Origin: Bacillota bacterium
GTDB taxonomy: Bacteria > Bacillota > Dethiobacteria > DTU022
DNA: 44,702 nt
Assembly (NCBI GenBank): GCA_012840855.1
Contig: DUVX01000009.1
Span: 1-44,702 of the forward strand
Direction: 5' to 3'
Position numbers and translations under genes: made by a program. The notes below the pieces were generated by a model. It had not been told where the DNA came from and made no database searches. It saw only the letters and a program-made list of their open reading frames with translations. Shown here in pieces: positions 1 to 9,938 of the stretch (the stretch's first letter is position 1; every line of letters starts with the position of its first letter).

Positions 1-509
1 TGACGCCGCCGCCGTAGTTGACCACAAAGCTGCCCCGTGGCTCCGCTACCGGCAGGCCGCCCCCGATAGCGGCGGCGATGGGCTCCTCGATGAGGTAGGT
101 CGCTTTCACCCCGGCGCGTTTGCCCGCTGCCAGAACGGCGCGCCTCTCCACCTGTGTCGTCCCGTAGGGCACGGTGATAACCATGCGCAGGCGTAAAAAG
201 GGGAACCGGCGCAAAACCTGGCCGATAAAGTAATCGAGCATCTTGCGAGTCATCTCGAAATTGGCGATGACCCCTCCGCGGAGCGGCTTCGTCGCGGTGA
301 TCCCCGGCGGGGTCCGCCCGAGCATCTGGTAGGCTTTTTCCCCCGCCGCCGTGATCGTGCCGTTGCGCATCGCCACCACTGAGGGCTCCTCCAGGACGAT
401 CCCCCGCCGGGGCATATAGATTAGTGTATTTGTTGTCCCCAGGTCGATGGCCAGGTCGCGCTGCCAGAAACGGAGCCCCCAACCGCGTCTCTTTTTTTCC
501 GCCAATCAC
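1..509 (-). CDS. mreB: MreB/Mbl-family rod-shape actin homolog, partial (C-terminal part lies outside the window)
   Basis: Minus-strand translation reads ...RDLAIDLGTTNTLIYMPRRGIVLEEPSVVAMRNGTITAAGEKAYQMLGRTPPGITATKPLRGGVIANFEMTRKMLDYF...MVITVPYGTTQVERRAVLAAGKRAGVKATYLIEEPIAAAIGGGLPV, typical MreB. Likely GTG start at 509 after a GGGGGG-type RBS. Mbl versus MreB not resolved. Confidence 0.85.
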   Translation of the reverse strand, partial: MIGGKKETRLGAPFLAARPGHRPGDNKYTNLYAPAGDRPGGALSGGDAQRHDHGGGGKSLPDARADPAGDHRDEAAPRRGHRQFRDDSQDARLLYRPGFAPVPLFTPAHGYHRALRDDTGGEARRSGSGQTRRGESDLPHRGAHRRRYRGRPAGSGATGQLCGQLRRRR

Positions 510-648
510 CGCACCCCCCGCTGTTATATTTATCTACCAGAAGGGAGGAAGATATACTTTGATCATGAGGACGGGAAGCGGTTATCACCGTTAAAGGGGG
601 GACTCCCGGCAGGGAGCTTTCAAGGGGTTGCGTTGCGGGCAAAAGGCG

Positions 649-1659
649 CTAGTAAAAATTATAGACCGCAGGCGGTTCCAGGGGCACAGTGAGGTTGATC
701 TCTTCGGGCAGCTCCACCGGCTCGCCCTCCACCAGAATCTGCACCCTCTCTACATCCTCCAGCCGGCCCAGGGTGAGCAGGAGCTGGTTGACCATATTTT
801 CAGCACCGGTGCGGCCGCCCTCATAATCGAGAAGCTTCCCTGAGAGATCCACCACCGCCAGACCCTCCTCGATCTGCAGGCTGCGCAGCGCTGTGCCCGG
901 CACGATATCGCTGAAGAGAGGGCTTCCCCGCCGCGGCCCCGCCAGCAGCTCCTGCAGCGCTGCGGCGGCGCGCTCTTCCACCGGCGGCAGCGCCCGCGTC
1001 ACCGGCACATAAAGGATCCGCCCCGGGGGTGTGGGGAAGCAGAAGTAGACCGTCACAGCGGTATACTTCTGGTAGTCCTCCAGGGCATCGTCCACTTCCA
1101 GGTTGACGAAGCATTCCGGGCCCAGCGGTAACCCCCCGGGGGTCTCGCCGGGAAAGCGCTCGGGGATGTTCCCCTCGACCATGATCTCCAGGCGCTCTAC
1201 TTCCGGAAACTGGCGAAGGGTGCAGAGAAGGCCGCCCAGGACCAGGCGCTCGCAGTGGGGATCGTACTCCAAAAAAGAGCTGCTAAAATCGACCCGGGCC
1301 GGCCCGAGCCTGTCGATATGGATCCCCAGGATCTCTGTCCCCGCGGGCAGGAGGGGCGTCAGCCCCAGCGATGCGAGTTCCTTTTGCCGCTGCGGTGCGG
1401 CGGTCAACTGCTCCAGGGTGCTGCGGACGGCGGTACCCGTTTCGGCGAGCTCGCGCTGAAGGGGAATCAGGATTCGCCACTCCTCGTCGGGATAGTAGAG
1501 CGTGGTGATATAGCCGTCGCCAGGCTGCGGCAGCGGCGGCGGCGCTTCGGGCAGCGTAAATTTCTCCCTCTGCCTCGCCTCGCAGCCGGAGCAGAGGGCC
1601 AGCAACAGCAGCAAAGGCATAAGCAGCAACACCGGGAGAAAGGCGGCAGATCTTTTCAT
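649..1659 (-). CDS. gerM: GerMN-domain lipoprotein (spore germination GerM-like), two repeated GerMN domains
   Basis: Signal peptide with lipobox (LLLLLALCSGC), two repeats with 'L..GP......F.D..P.GT....I..GLA.VDLS..L' pattern; adjacent to murI as in other Bacillota. Confidence 0.8.
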   Translation of the reverse strand: MKRSAAFLPVLLLMPLLLLLALCSGCEARQREKFTLPEAPPPLPQPGDGYITTLYYPDEEWRILIPLQRELAETGTAVRSTLEQLTAAPQRQKELASLGLTPLLPAGTEILGIHIDRLGPARVDFSSSFLEYDPHCERLVLGGLLCTLRQFPEVERLEIMVEGNIPERFPGETPGGLPLGPECFVNLEVDDALEDYQKYTAVTVYFCFPTPPGRILYVPVTRALPPVEERAAAALQELLAGPRRGSPLFSDIVPGTALRSLQIEEGLAVVDLSGKLLDYEGGRTGAENMVNQLLLTLGRLEDVERVQILVEGEPVELPEEINLTVPLEPPAVYNFY

Positions 1660-1764
1660 CTATTTCCCTCGCTTACCCGGGTTGTACCAGGTTCGTCAGA
1701 TATACTATCTATATCGCCGAGGGGTGAAAAATATGTCTCCAGCGGTGGAGGAGGCGGCACCTGC

Positions 1765-2571
1765 TTAAAGGAGGACCTGGTAGGCCCGGATCCGGCGGCG
1801 CAGCATCTTCGAGGCCACCTCTTCGAAGGTATGGGGGCTGCCGCTGACAAAAAAGCGGTAACCCGGGTTGACACACTGCAGGGGGTTGTGTAGCTGCTGT
1901 TCGGTCAGGATCCCCTCCACCTCGCGGGCGATCTCCGCGGCGGAATTGACCAGCGTCACCGCCGGCCCCACTGTTTTCTGGATCAGCCCCGCCATGAGGG
2001 GGTAGTGCGTGCAGCCGAGGATAAGGGTATCGATACCGGCTCGCTTAAAAGGCGCCAAGTATTCCAGGGCCACCTTTTCGGCTTCGGGGCTCTCCACAAG
2101 ATCGTTTTCCACCAGCAGGACAAAGAGCGGGCAGGCCCGGGTGATGATCTGCAGATCGGGGCGCGCTCTTCGCAGCGCTTTCTCATAAGAAGAGCTGCGG
2201 ATCGTCCCGGCGGTTCCGATGACCCCGATGCGACCCCGCGCGGTCTGCTCCAGGGCGGCGCGCACTCCCGGTTCGATCACCCCCAGCACGGGGATGTCGC
2301 TGCTCTGCCGGTAGCAGGAGAGCCCCGCCGCCGTAGCGGTATTGCAGGCGACGACGACAATCTTGACCTCCTGACTCTGCAGGAATTCGATAATCTGTAG
2401 CGCAAAACGGCGCACCTCTTCATCAGGCCGCGGGCCGTAAGGCATTCGGGCGGTGTCGCCGAAGTAGATAATTTTTTCGTGGGGCAGAAGCCGGCTCAGC
2501 TCTTTGAAAACGGTAAGGCCACCGACACCGGAATCGAGAATTCCGATAGCTTTATACGCAGAGGGAGGCAA
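1765..2571 (-). CDS. murI: Glutamate racemase
   Basis: IGILDSGVGGLTVFKEL, YFGDTARMPYG, VVACNTATAA, LGCTHYPL motifs (both catalytic Cys). Confidence 0.95.
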   Translation of the reverse strand: MPPSAYKAIGILDSGVGGLTVFKELSRLLPHEKIIYFGDTARMPYGPRPDEEVRRFALQIIEFLQSQEVKIVVVACNTATAAGLSCYRQSSDIPVLGVIEPGVRAALEQTARGRIGVIGTAGTIRSSSYEKALRRARPDLQIITRACPLFVLLVENDLVESPEAEKVALEYLAPFKRAGIDTLILGCTHYPLMAGLIQKTVGPAVTLVNSAAEIAREVEGILTEQQLHNPLQCVNPGYRFFVSGSPHTFEEVASKMLRRRIRAYQVLL

Positions 2572-2591
2572 TCGCAGGTCCCCTTTAACGG

Positions 2592-3122
2592 CTATTTTGC
2601 CTTTAGCCGGTTAAAATAACCGCCCATTATTTTTCGGGTATCCATGATCGAGATAAAAGCATCCTTGTCGATCTCTTTAACCTTCTGCAAAAACAGCGGC
2701 AGGTCGCGCCTCTTCATGAGGACATAGTGAATGCTGTGCGGCCCTTCCTTGCCGAAGCAATCCACCGTGGTCACCCCGAAGCCCATCTCGCGCAGGGAGT
2801 CCTCGAAACCGTAGCAGAGCTGCTTCAGGACAACCTGGACATTGACAAAGCCGACGGCCACTCTCTCTTCCACCCAGCTGCCCACATAGTTGCCGGCGGC
2901 AAAACCGAGGGCGTAGATAAAGACGCTGAGCGGGCGGTCCATGAGATGTTCCATCACCGTGGCCAGCGCCACGATATAGATGAGCACCTCGACGAAGCCC
3001 ACGGAGGCGGCCAGTTTGCTCCGTCCCCGGGTGAGATAGATGATCCGCAGCGTCCCCAGGCTCACATCGGCCACCCGGGAAACGAAGATAAGAATATAGC
3101 TGAGATAGAGTGGTATCTGCAC
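2592..3122 (-). CDS. UPF0316/DUF2179-type membrane protein (YebE-like)
   Basis: SYILIFVSRVADVSLGTLRIIYLTRGRSKLAASVGFVEVLIYIVAL followed by DUF2179-like C-terminal domain; GTG start at 3122 preferred over the longer track ORF (2592..3329). Confidence 0.75.
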   Translation of the reverse strand: MQIPLYLSYILIFVSRVADVSLGTLRIIYLTRGRSKLAASVGFVEVLIYIVALATVMEHLMDRPLSVFIYALGFAAGNYVGSWVEERVAVGFVNVQVVLKQLCYGFEDSLREMGFGVTTVDCFGKEGPHSIHYVLMKRRDLPLFLQKVKEIDKDAFISIMDTRKIMGGYFNRLKAK

Positions 3123-3250
3123 TGCGGCCCCCTGCTGCTCCTGGCCGAAGCGATCCGGCAGCTCCGGCTGTCGATATAATCGGCGCGCACGCCCGCCCGA
3201 TATTTTCACGGCGGCAGGATCAACCTGCAACGATGGTGAATCTACCGGGT

Positions 3251-3937
3251 ATGACCCGAAAAAAAGATCGCAGACGATGCTCACTATTACTTCTTGCAAC
3301 AGGGGTGCTAATCCTTTTACTTGTTGCAATTTGGTACGGCTCCCCGGCCCATTGCCGGTGGCGGCTGCACAGCCCTTCTGCAGTGGAGCAGATTCCGCCG
3401 GATGAGCGCACCGTCCCCGATTTGATCCTGCTGGGAGCCAGGGAGGAGGTGAGAAAAAGAACCCGCTACGATGCCTCCTACCAGGCCGTCTGTTATCCCG
3501 GCGGCGATGTCGACCCCGGGCGGGGCGCCTGCAGCGATGTGATCATCCGAGCTCTGCGCGCTGCCGGCTACGATCTGCAGCTGTTGATCCACGAAGATAT
3601 GGCTGAGAACTTCAACCTCTACCCCCAGCTGTGGAATCTAAGCAGCCCAGACCCGAATATCGACCACCGGAGAACCCAGAATCAGATGATCTTTTTTGGA
3701 CGTTTTGGGGAAGAGCTCACCTTAGGAACTGCAGAGGAGGATCTGCCCCAGTGGAAGCATGGCGATTTTGTCTACTGGCGTTTCGCCGGCGGCCAACAGC
3801 ACACCGGGGTGATCTCCGACCGGACCAATAGCCGGGGCATCCCCCTGGTGATTCACAACGGCTCCGTCGCCCGTGAGGAAGATTGCCTGTTGCGATGGGA
3901 GATTATCGGGCACTACCGTTTTCCGGCGCAGCCCTGA
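3251..3937 (+). CDS. DUF1287 domain-containing secreted protein (YijF-like)
   Basis: N-terminal TM/signal, then GAREEVRKRTRYDASYQAVCYPGGDVDPGRGACSDVIIRALRAAGYDLQ..., characteristic of DUF1287. Alternative ATG at 3233. Confidence 0.75.
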   Translation: MTRKKDRRRCSLLLLATGVLILLLVAIWYGSPAHCRWRLHSPSAVEQIPPDERTVPDLILLGAREEVRKRTRYDASYQAVCYPGGDVDPGRGACSDVIIRALRAAGYDLQLLIHEDMAENFNLYPQLWNLSSPDPNIDHRRTQNQMIFFGRFGEELTLGTAEEDLPQWKHGDFVYWRFAGGQQHTGVISDRTNSRGIPLVIHNGSVAREEDCLLRWEIIGHYRFPAQP

Positions 3938-3956
3938 ATTACCGTCGGCCCCCCGC

Positions 3957-4775
3957 TCAGTCGAAGGAGGCCCTCAGCCGGGCCGAACGCTCGCTGATCT
4001 CTTCGAGGGCGTGGGGATTTTTTAGCCGGATATAGGTCCCTTTCATCCCCAGCGATCTCGACTCGATGATCCCGGCGCTCTCGAATTTGCGCAGCGCATT
4101 GACGATAACGGAGCGGGTGATCCCGAGGCTGTCGGCGATCTTGCTGGCAACGATGATATTTTCGCTCTCGGTAAGGTTCTTGAAGATCTCCTCGATGGCC
4201 TCCACCTCCGAGAAGGAGAGGCTCTCGAAGGCCACCCCGGCCATATCGCGGTACCATCTCTCCTCATCCTGCCGCTCCGCCTTCAAGCGCATCAGGATCA
4301 TGCCGATGATGGCCGAACCGATCTCGGCGAGGATCAGATCGTTGTGCTCAAAGGGTTTTTTGTGGCGATGCAGGATCACCGCCCCCATCGATTCTGTACC
4401 GCTGAGGATAGGCACGGCGATGATATAGATATCGCCGTGGGGGCAATTAGACTTTTGCTCCGGATCGAGGGGGCAGATCGCCAGCCGGTAGATCTCATTT
4501 ATGCGGGATTCCTCGCTTTTCAATAGCGATGGCAGATTGTAATAGTCGGGCAGCGATGATTTGGCGGCAAGATAATCGCTGAGCCGGCGGCAGCTCAGCT
4601 GCCGGCTCAAAACGTTGCCCAGCAGCTTCCCCCGGCGGTTGATCACGAGAACGCTGGCATCGATAATCCCGGAGAGGGCGCCGGAGGCCGAATCGATATC
4701 GAGATCATTATCCATGGACTGCAAGATGATCTGGTTAACTTTCCGCACCCTTTCCAGCAGAGATTTTTCTAACAT
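3957..4775 (-). CDS. codY: CodY, GTP/BCAA-responsive global transcriptional repressor
   Basis: N-terminal GAF region (SLLERVRKVNQIILQ...IDASVLVINRRGKLLG) plus C-terminal winged HTH (SLGITRSVIVNALRKFESAGIIESRSLGMKGTYIRLKN). Confidence 0.93.
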   Translation of the reverse strand: MLEKSLLERVRKVNQIILQSMDNDLDIDSASGALSGIIDASVLVINRRGKLLGNVLSRQLSCRRLSDYLAAKSSLPDYYNLPSLLKSEESRINEIYRLAICPLDPEQKSNCPHGDIYIIAVPILSGTESMGAVILHRHKKPFEHNDLILAEIGSAIIGMILMRLKAERQDEERWYRDMAGVAFESLSFSEVEAIEEIFKNLTESENIIVASKIADSLGITRSVIVNALRKFESAGIIESRSLGMKGTYIRLKNPHALEEISERSARLRASFD

Positions 4776-4941
4776 CTTCTAATCACCTCTTCTATTACTT
4801 TATATTACAAAATATTAAGTATGTCAATAATATTCCCACATAATCAGTACGCACTTTCCCTACGTACCGCTGGCGCTACATTAAGATGGTGCGGCGGCAG
4901 GCAGTTTATCTTTGGATTTCAGCGCGGGAGATGGATGTGGG

Positions 4942-6180
4942 CTATTTCCCCGGGGGCGGCTCCGCCTCGGCCTGCTCCAGCTGCCGGGCAAAGGATCTTT
5001 CCGCAGAGCGGAAGACTTTTTTTAGAGGAACCCCCGTCTGCCGGGCAATCTTTGCGCAGTCCTCGTATTCAGCGGCAAAATGGCGCGGCTCTGCGCCGGC
5101 GCCGCCGGGGGCAAGCTTGATCCGCACGGGGCCCCATTCCGTGGTCACGGTTACTGTCTCGCGGGGTTGGACATATTTTTGCGCTTCCAGCACCCGCAGC
5201 CCCATCGTGGAGCTCTCCTGGAACACTATCTCCACCAGGTTGGAGAGATGTTGCGGCGGTGCCAGAACGGTCAACTTCACCGCGGGGCGGTTTTTTTTCA
5301 TCTGCACGGGAGTGAAGAAAACATCCCAGGCGCCCCCGGCAAACAGCTGCTCCATCAGATAGCCCGATATCTCCGGGTTGAGATCGTCGATATTCGCTTC
5401 GATTATCTGCATCGATTCCTGCTGAAGAGCGTGGGGGGTGCGGGGGGTACCGACAAAGATACGCAGGTAGTTGGCGTATCCGGGATCGAGCTTACCGGAG
5501 CCGTAGCCGACCTGTTCCAGGTGGAAGGGCGGCGGCGCTCCGAAACCGGCCGCCAGGGCGGTCACTATCGCCGCCCCCGTGGGGGTGACCAGCTCATGAT
5601 CCGTCTCCCTCCCGTAGACGGGAGCGCGCCGCTGCTGCAGGAGCCTTAGCGTTGCCGGCGCCGGCAGCGGCAGGAGCCCATGGGCGGCGGTGACGCTGCC
5701 TCCGCCCAGAGGCAGCGGTGAGCAGTAGAGCCGCTCGATCCCTAAGAGATGCATCGCCGCCACGCTGCCGACAATATCGACGATGGCGTCGACAGCACCG
5801 ACCTCGTGGAAATGAACCTCGTCGATGGTGGTGCCGTGGACCGCAGCCTCGGCCTCGGCCAGGCGGGTAAATACGGCGCGGCTTTTTTCTTTTACAGCGC
5901 CGGGAAGGGTGCTATTATCGATGAGCGCTTCAATATCGGACAGATGGCGGTGCGGGGGCGGGCCCTCCTCTTCCAAAATGACTTGCAGGTCGGTGCCGGC
6001 AAGGCTGTAGCGGGAGACGCGGGCGGCCTCGAGGCGGTAACCGCCCAGGGGCAGGCGGGCGAGCATCTCCTGTAACTGTGCCAGCTCCAGGCCGCAGTCG
6101 AGGAGAGCACCCAGGGTCATATCGCCGCTGATCCCGCTGAAACAGTCGAAATATGCTATTTTACTGCCCTTCGTGCTCAT
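4942..6180 (-). CDS. larC: Nickel-pincer cofactor (NPN) biosynthesis protein LarC, single ORF
   Basis: KIAYFDCFSGISGDMTLGALLDCGL; EVHFHEVGAVDAIVDIVG; ELVTPTGAAIV; DLNPEISGYLMEQLF. Confidence 0.92.
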   Translation of the reverse strand: MSTKGSKIAYFDCFSGISGDMTLGALLDCGLELAQLQEMLARLPLGGYRLEAARVSRYSLAGTDLQVILEEEGPPPHRHLSDIEALIDNSTLPGAVKEKSRAVFTRLAEAEAAVHGTTIDEVHFHEVGAVDAIVDIVGSVAAMHLLGIERLYCSPLPLGGGSVTAAHGLLPLPAPATLRLLQQRRAPVYGRETDHELVTPTGAAIVTALAAGFGAPPPFHLEQVGYGSGKLDPGYANYLRIFVGTPRTPHALQQESMQIIEANIDDLNPEISGYLMEQLFAGGAWDVFFTPVQMKKNRPAVKLTVLAPPQHLSNLVEIVFQESSTMGLRVLEAQKYVQPRETVTVTTEWGPVRIKLAPGGAGAEPRHFAAEYEDCAKIARQTGVPLKKVFRSAERSFARQLEQAEAEPPPGK

Positions 6181-6946
6181 CTTCTCCAGCTCCTTCCCCG
6201 CCGGCGCCGTTGATCAGCGCTGCGATATAGCCCGCTCCGAAGCCGTTGTCGATATTGACCACGGCCACCCCCGGTGCACAGCTGTTCAGCATGGCCAGAA
6301 GAGCAGCGAGCCCGCCAAAATTTGCCCCGTAGCCTACGCTGGTGGGGACAGCGATGATGGGACGCGGGGTCAGCCCTCCGACGACGCTGGGCAGCGCCCC
6401 CTCCATCCCCGCCACCACGACAAGGGCGCGGGCCTGCAGCAGCAGATCGAGGTTGTCGAGCAGGCGGTGCAGCCCGGCCACGCCTACATCGTAAAGGCGG
6501 GTGACACGGGCGCCGATGAGCTCCGCAGTGAGCGCGGCCTCCTCGGCAACAGGAAGATCGGCGGTTCCGGCGGTGAGCACCCCCACATGGCCCACTGCAG
6601 CGGCCGCTTCCCCTGACCGGATCAGCGCCAGGCGGGCCTCGCGATGATATTCCGCCCCGGGCAGCGCTTCGCTGAGAGCGCGGTAAACTTCGGGCTCGGC
6701 GCGAGTCGCAAGCACCGGCAGGCCCGTTTTGGCCAGGCGCCGGGCGATCTCGACAATTTGCACTACGGTTTTCCCGGGACAGTAGATCACTTCAGGAAAG
6801 CCTTTCTGCAGCGAGCGGTGGTGATCAACCCTGGCAAAAGAGAGGTTTTCGTAGGGCATTGTGCGCATCTTATTCAGCGCCTCGTCGACGCTAAGCCGGC
6901 CCTGCTGAACTCCTTCCAGCAGCGCCCGGTAATGATCCTGTGACAT
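6161..6946 (-). CDS. larB: Nickel-pincer cofactor biosynthesis protein LarB
   Basis: AIR-carboxylase-like C-terminal half (TAGTADLPVAEEAALTAELIG, VVAGMEGALPSVVGGL, PTSVGYGANFGGLAALL); overlaps larC by 20 nt. Start ATG at 6946 (MSQDHYRALLEGV). Confidence 0.9.
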   Translation of the reverse strand: MSQDHYRALLEGVQQGRLSVDEALNKMRTMPYENLSFARVDHHRSLQKGFPEVIYCPGKTVVQIVEIARRLAKTGLPVLATRAEPEVYRALSEALPGAEYHREARLALIRSGEAAAAVGHVGVLTAGTADLPVAEEAALTAELIGARVTRLYDVGVAGLHRLLDNLDLLLQARALVVVAGMEGALPSVVGGLTPRPIIAVPTSVGYGANFGGLAALLAMLNSCAPGVAVVNIDNGFGAGYIAALINGAGGEGAGEDEHEGQ

Positions 6947-7202
6947 TGTTGTGTGCTCCTTCCTGCTGTGGCCGATAATTCGTCCATTATTATAACATAC
7001 CCCGCGGTGCCACCCGTCACGACATCGCGTTGCGCCCGGAGCTCTATACAAAAGCAAAGACCCTTCGGGCTAAATGAGCGCAGCGACTGAAGAATCCCCG
7101 TAACGCCATCTTGTTGCCTTAATCTGGGTAGAGTAAGGGCATAGAGGGAAGGAGATAGGGCCGCGATGGGGGAAATAGAGGATAGGGAATGGAGGGAAGA
7201 GG

Positions 7203-7739
7203 ATGACTATTCTGGAGTTCAATGGCAAGAGGCCGCAGATCGGCAAAGGCGTCTTTATCGCCCCCGGTGCGGCGATCATCGGTGACGTCACCATCGGCGA
7301 TGGCGCCAGCATCTGGTTCGGGGCGGTCATCCGCGGCGATTTCGGGCGGATCCGCATCGGCGGCGGGAGCAGTGTGCAGGATAACACGGTGATCCATGTC
7401 ATGCCCGACTGCGAGACGATCGTCGGCGAAGATGTCACCGTAGCTCACGGCGCTGTTCTTCACGGCTGCACTGTGGGCAGGGGGGCGGTCATCGGGATGC
7501 GCTCCGTAGTGATGGATTTTAGCGAGATCGGCGAAGAGGCGATGATCGCCGCCGGCAGCGTCGTCAAAGAGCGCACCATCGTGCCGGCCCGCCATCTCGC
7601 CGCCGGTGTCCCGGCGGAGGTAAAAAAAGAGATCTCCGGCAGATCGCTGGCCTGGATCGCCACCAGCACCCGCGCTTACCGGGAGCTGGCCGGGAGCTAT
7701 CTGCAGCAGGGGATGGGCCTGATCAAAAATAATCCCTAG
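7203..7739 (+). CDS. Gamma-class carbonic anhydrase family protein (left-handed beta-helix hexapeptide protein)
   Basis: Hexapeptide repeats; VIHVMPD, TVAHGAVLHGCTVG metal-site histidines; C-terminal RAYRELAGSY. Confidence 0.88.
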   Translation: MTILEFNGKRPQIGKGVFIAPGAAIIGDVTIGDGASIWFGAVIRGDFGRIRIGGGSSVQDNTVIHVMPDCETIVGEDVTVAHGAVLHGCTVGRGAVIGMRSVVMDFSEIGEEAMIAAGSVVKERTIVPARHLAAGVPAEVKKEISGRSLAWIATSTRAYRELAGSYLQQGMGLIKNNP

Positions 7740-9853
7740 CGCAGGAGCAGTGCATCGACCGCCACAGCCCGCCCATCGGGGCAGATGACCAGCGGGTTGA
7801 TCTCCATCTCGCGGTATTGACCCTGCAGGGCGGCGGCCAGCTGGGAGAAGCGGGCGACAGCCTCCACCAGGGATGAGCTGTCCACCGGCGCGCTGCCGCG
7901 AAATCCCTTCAGCAAGGGTGCGCTTTTTAGCTCCTCAAGCATCTCCCGGATCTCTGCGGGATGGAGCGGCGCCGGGCGCAGGGAGAGATCCTCGAAGAGC
8001 TCCACGTAGATCCCGCCAAGGCCGAGCAGCAGAAACGGGCCGAGAACGGGATCATCTTTTGCGCCGGCGATAAGCTCGAGCTGGATGGGGAGCATCTCTT
8101 CTACCAGGTAGGCCTCAACAGTGAGTTGGGGCGCACGCTCGCTCAGATCGCGCTGCATCTGCTCCCAGCCCTGCCGCAGCGCCGCTGCATCCGCCAACCC
8201 CAGCCTGATCGCTCCGATCTCAGTTTTATGGGCGATCTCCGGCGAAAGAGCCTTGAGCACTACCGGATAGCCGATGCGCCCGGCGGCACAGAGAGCCTCC
8301 TCGGGCGCTCTGGCCACTTCGCCGCGGGGCACAGCGATCCCCCATCGGGAGAGCAGCCGTTTCATTTCCGCCTCGGTAAGACCCGACGGGCTGATCTCCG
8401 GCAGGGGCCCCGCCGGGGGAGGCGGCAGCGCGCTTCTTTTCGCTGCGCGCCGTTTTTCCTGGAAGGCGGCATAGCGCCAGAGGGCGGCGGCGGCGTAAAC
8501 CCCTTCTTTGAGCTCGCTAAAGAAGGGGAGCCCGCTTTTTAGAAGGACCTCTTTGATCTCGCTGCTGCAGCCGGGCCAGATCACGAGCAGCGGCTTTCCG
8601 GTCTCGCGGAACAGCTCCACAAAGATCTCGCCGGCTTCGACGCCGTAGCTGCGCCAGAGCGCAGTGGTGAAGATAAAGACATCCACAGCGGGATCGGCAA
8701 GGATAAGTTCGATCACCCTGCGCAGGTCGGCCAGCCTGGAGACCATCGCCGCAGTAGGATCGAGGGGGTTACCCACGGTGGCGATGGGGGGGAGCAGCAG
8801 CCGCAACTCGCGCTCTGTTTCCGGTGAGAAACGGGCCAGCTCGAGGCCGGCCCGGGCGCAGAGATCGGTGGCCAGAACGCCCATCCCGCCGGAGAGCGAC
8901 ATCACGGCGGTCCCTTTGCCCCGGGGCAGGCGCCCCGGGGCAAAGACTTTGAACAGCGAGAGCATCTCCGTAAGCGTCTCCACCGCAAAAACACCCTCCC
9001 GGCGGAAGAAAGCCCGGTAAGCCTCTTCCGAGCCGGCTAAGGCTCCGGTATGCGAGCGGATCGCCGCCGCCGCCTCGCGGGAGGCGCCCGCCTTCAGGAT
9101 CAACACCGGCTTGCCCGCCGCCGCCGCCGCGCGGCAGGAGCGGCGTAGCGCTACCCCGTCCCTGACCCCCTCCAGGTAGCCGCCGATTACCCCCACCCGG
9201 GGTTCAGAAGCCAGGAATTCGATGGCCGCGGCAAAATCGAGACCCACCTCGTTGCCGGTGCTGATCATATAAGAGAAACCGTATTTTTCAAGATCCGCCA
9301 GAAAGATGGCGAGTATGCCCAGCCCGCCGCTCTGCGCAACGAAAGCGGCCGGTCCGCTGCGCAGAACGCCGCTCTCCACGGTGAGCGAAAAAGAGGCTGC
9401 CGCCGGCTGCAGGCTGTTAACAAAGCCGATACAGTTGGGTCCAAGAAGGGTGAGCCCCTCTTTTTCGACTAGGGCGGCCAGCTGTTCCTGCAAGAGCTTT
9501 CCCTCGCCGCCGGTCTCGGCAAAGCCGGCGCTGACTACCACAATATTTTTCATCCCCAGGGCGGCGCATTGCTCCACGATCCCGGGCACTCCCGGCGCCT
9601 CCACTGCGATCACAACCAGGTCGGCCTTTCCTTTTACAGCGGCGAGATCGCTGCAGGCGGGCAGCCCCTGGATCTCCCGCCGGCGGGGATTGATCGGATA
9701 GATCCGCCCGGGGTAATGGTGCCCCTGAAGGAGCTGGATCATCCTGCCGCCGGGCTTGGCCGGATCGGCGGAGGCCCCGACGATAGCGATCCCCTGCGGC
9801 CAGAAGAATTTTTTCAGATCAGCAGCCCTGCTCTTGCGGAAATGCCACTTCAT
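7736..9853 (-). CDS. NDP-forming acetate/acyl-CoA synthetase-like protein (fused alpha-beta)
   Basis: CoA-binding domain (IAIVGASADPAKPGG), succinyl-CoA-ligase-like domain with SHTGALAGSEEAY, C-terminal ATP-grasp (GYPVVLKALSPEIAHKTEIGAIRLGL). Confidence 0.9.
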   Translation of the reverse strand: MKWHFRKSRAADLKKFFWPQGIAIVGASADPAKPGGRMIQLLQGHHYPGRIYPINPRRREIQGLPACSDLAAVKGKADLVVIAVEAPGVPGIVEQCAALGMKNIVVVSAGFAETGGEGKLLQEQLAALVEKEGLTLLGPNCIGFVNSLQPAAASFSLTVESGVLRSGPAAFVAQSGGLGILAIFLADLEKYGFSYMISTGNEVGLDFAAAIEFLASEPRVGVIGGYLEGVRDGVALRRSCRAAAAAGKPVLILKAGASREAAAAIRSHTGALAGSEEAYRAFFRREGVFAVETLTEMLSLFKVFAPGRLPRGKGTAVMSLSGGMGVLATDLCARAGLELARFSPETERELRLLLPPIATVGNPLDPTAAMVSRLADLRRVIELILADPAVDVFIFTTALWRSYGVEAGEIFVELFRETGKPLLVIWPGCSSEIKEVLLKSGLPFFSELKEGVYAAAALWRYAAFQEKRRAAKRSALPPPPAGPLPEISPSGLTEAEMKRLLSRWGIAVPRGEVARAPEEALCAAGRIGYPVVLKALSPEIAHKTEIGAIRLGLADAAALRQGWEQMQRDLSERAPQLTVEAYLVEEMLPIQLELIAGAKDDPVLGPFLLLGLGGIYVELFEDLSLRPAPLHPAEIREMLEELKSAPLLKGFRGSAPVDSSSLVEAVARFSQLAAALQGQYREMEINPLVICPDGRAVAVDALLLR

Positions 9854-9938
9854 AGCATATTATTCTCCCCACATTTCTTTGTGTTGAGAAAATTTCGCCA
9901 ACAGAGGCCGATTATCCTTTTTTTGAAGGGGCTATGGC

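Noticed and set aside
4776-4941. CodY-box autoregulatory site upstream of codY
   Set aside because: AT-rich, but no convincing AATTTTCWGAAAATT match by eye.
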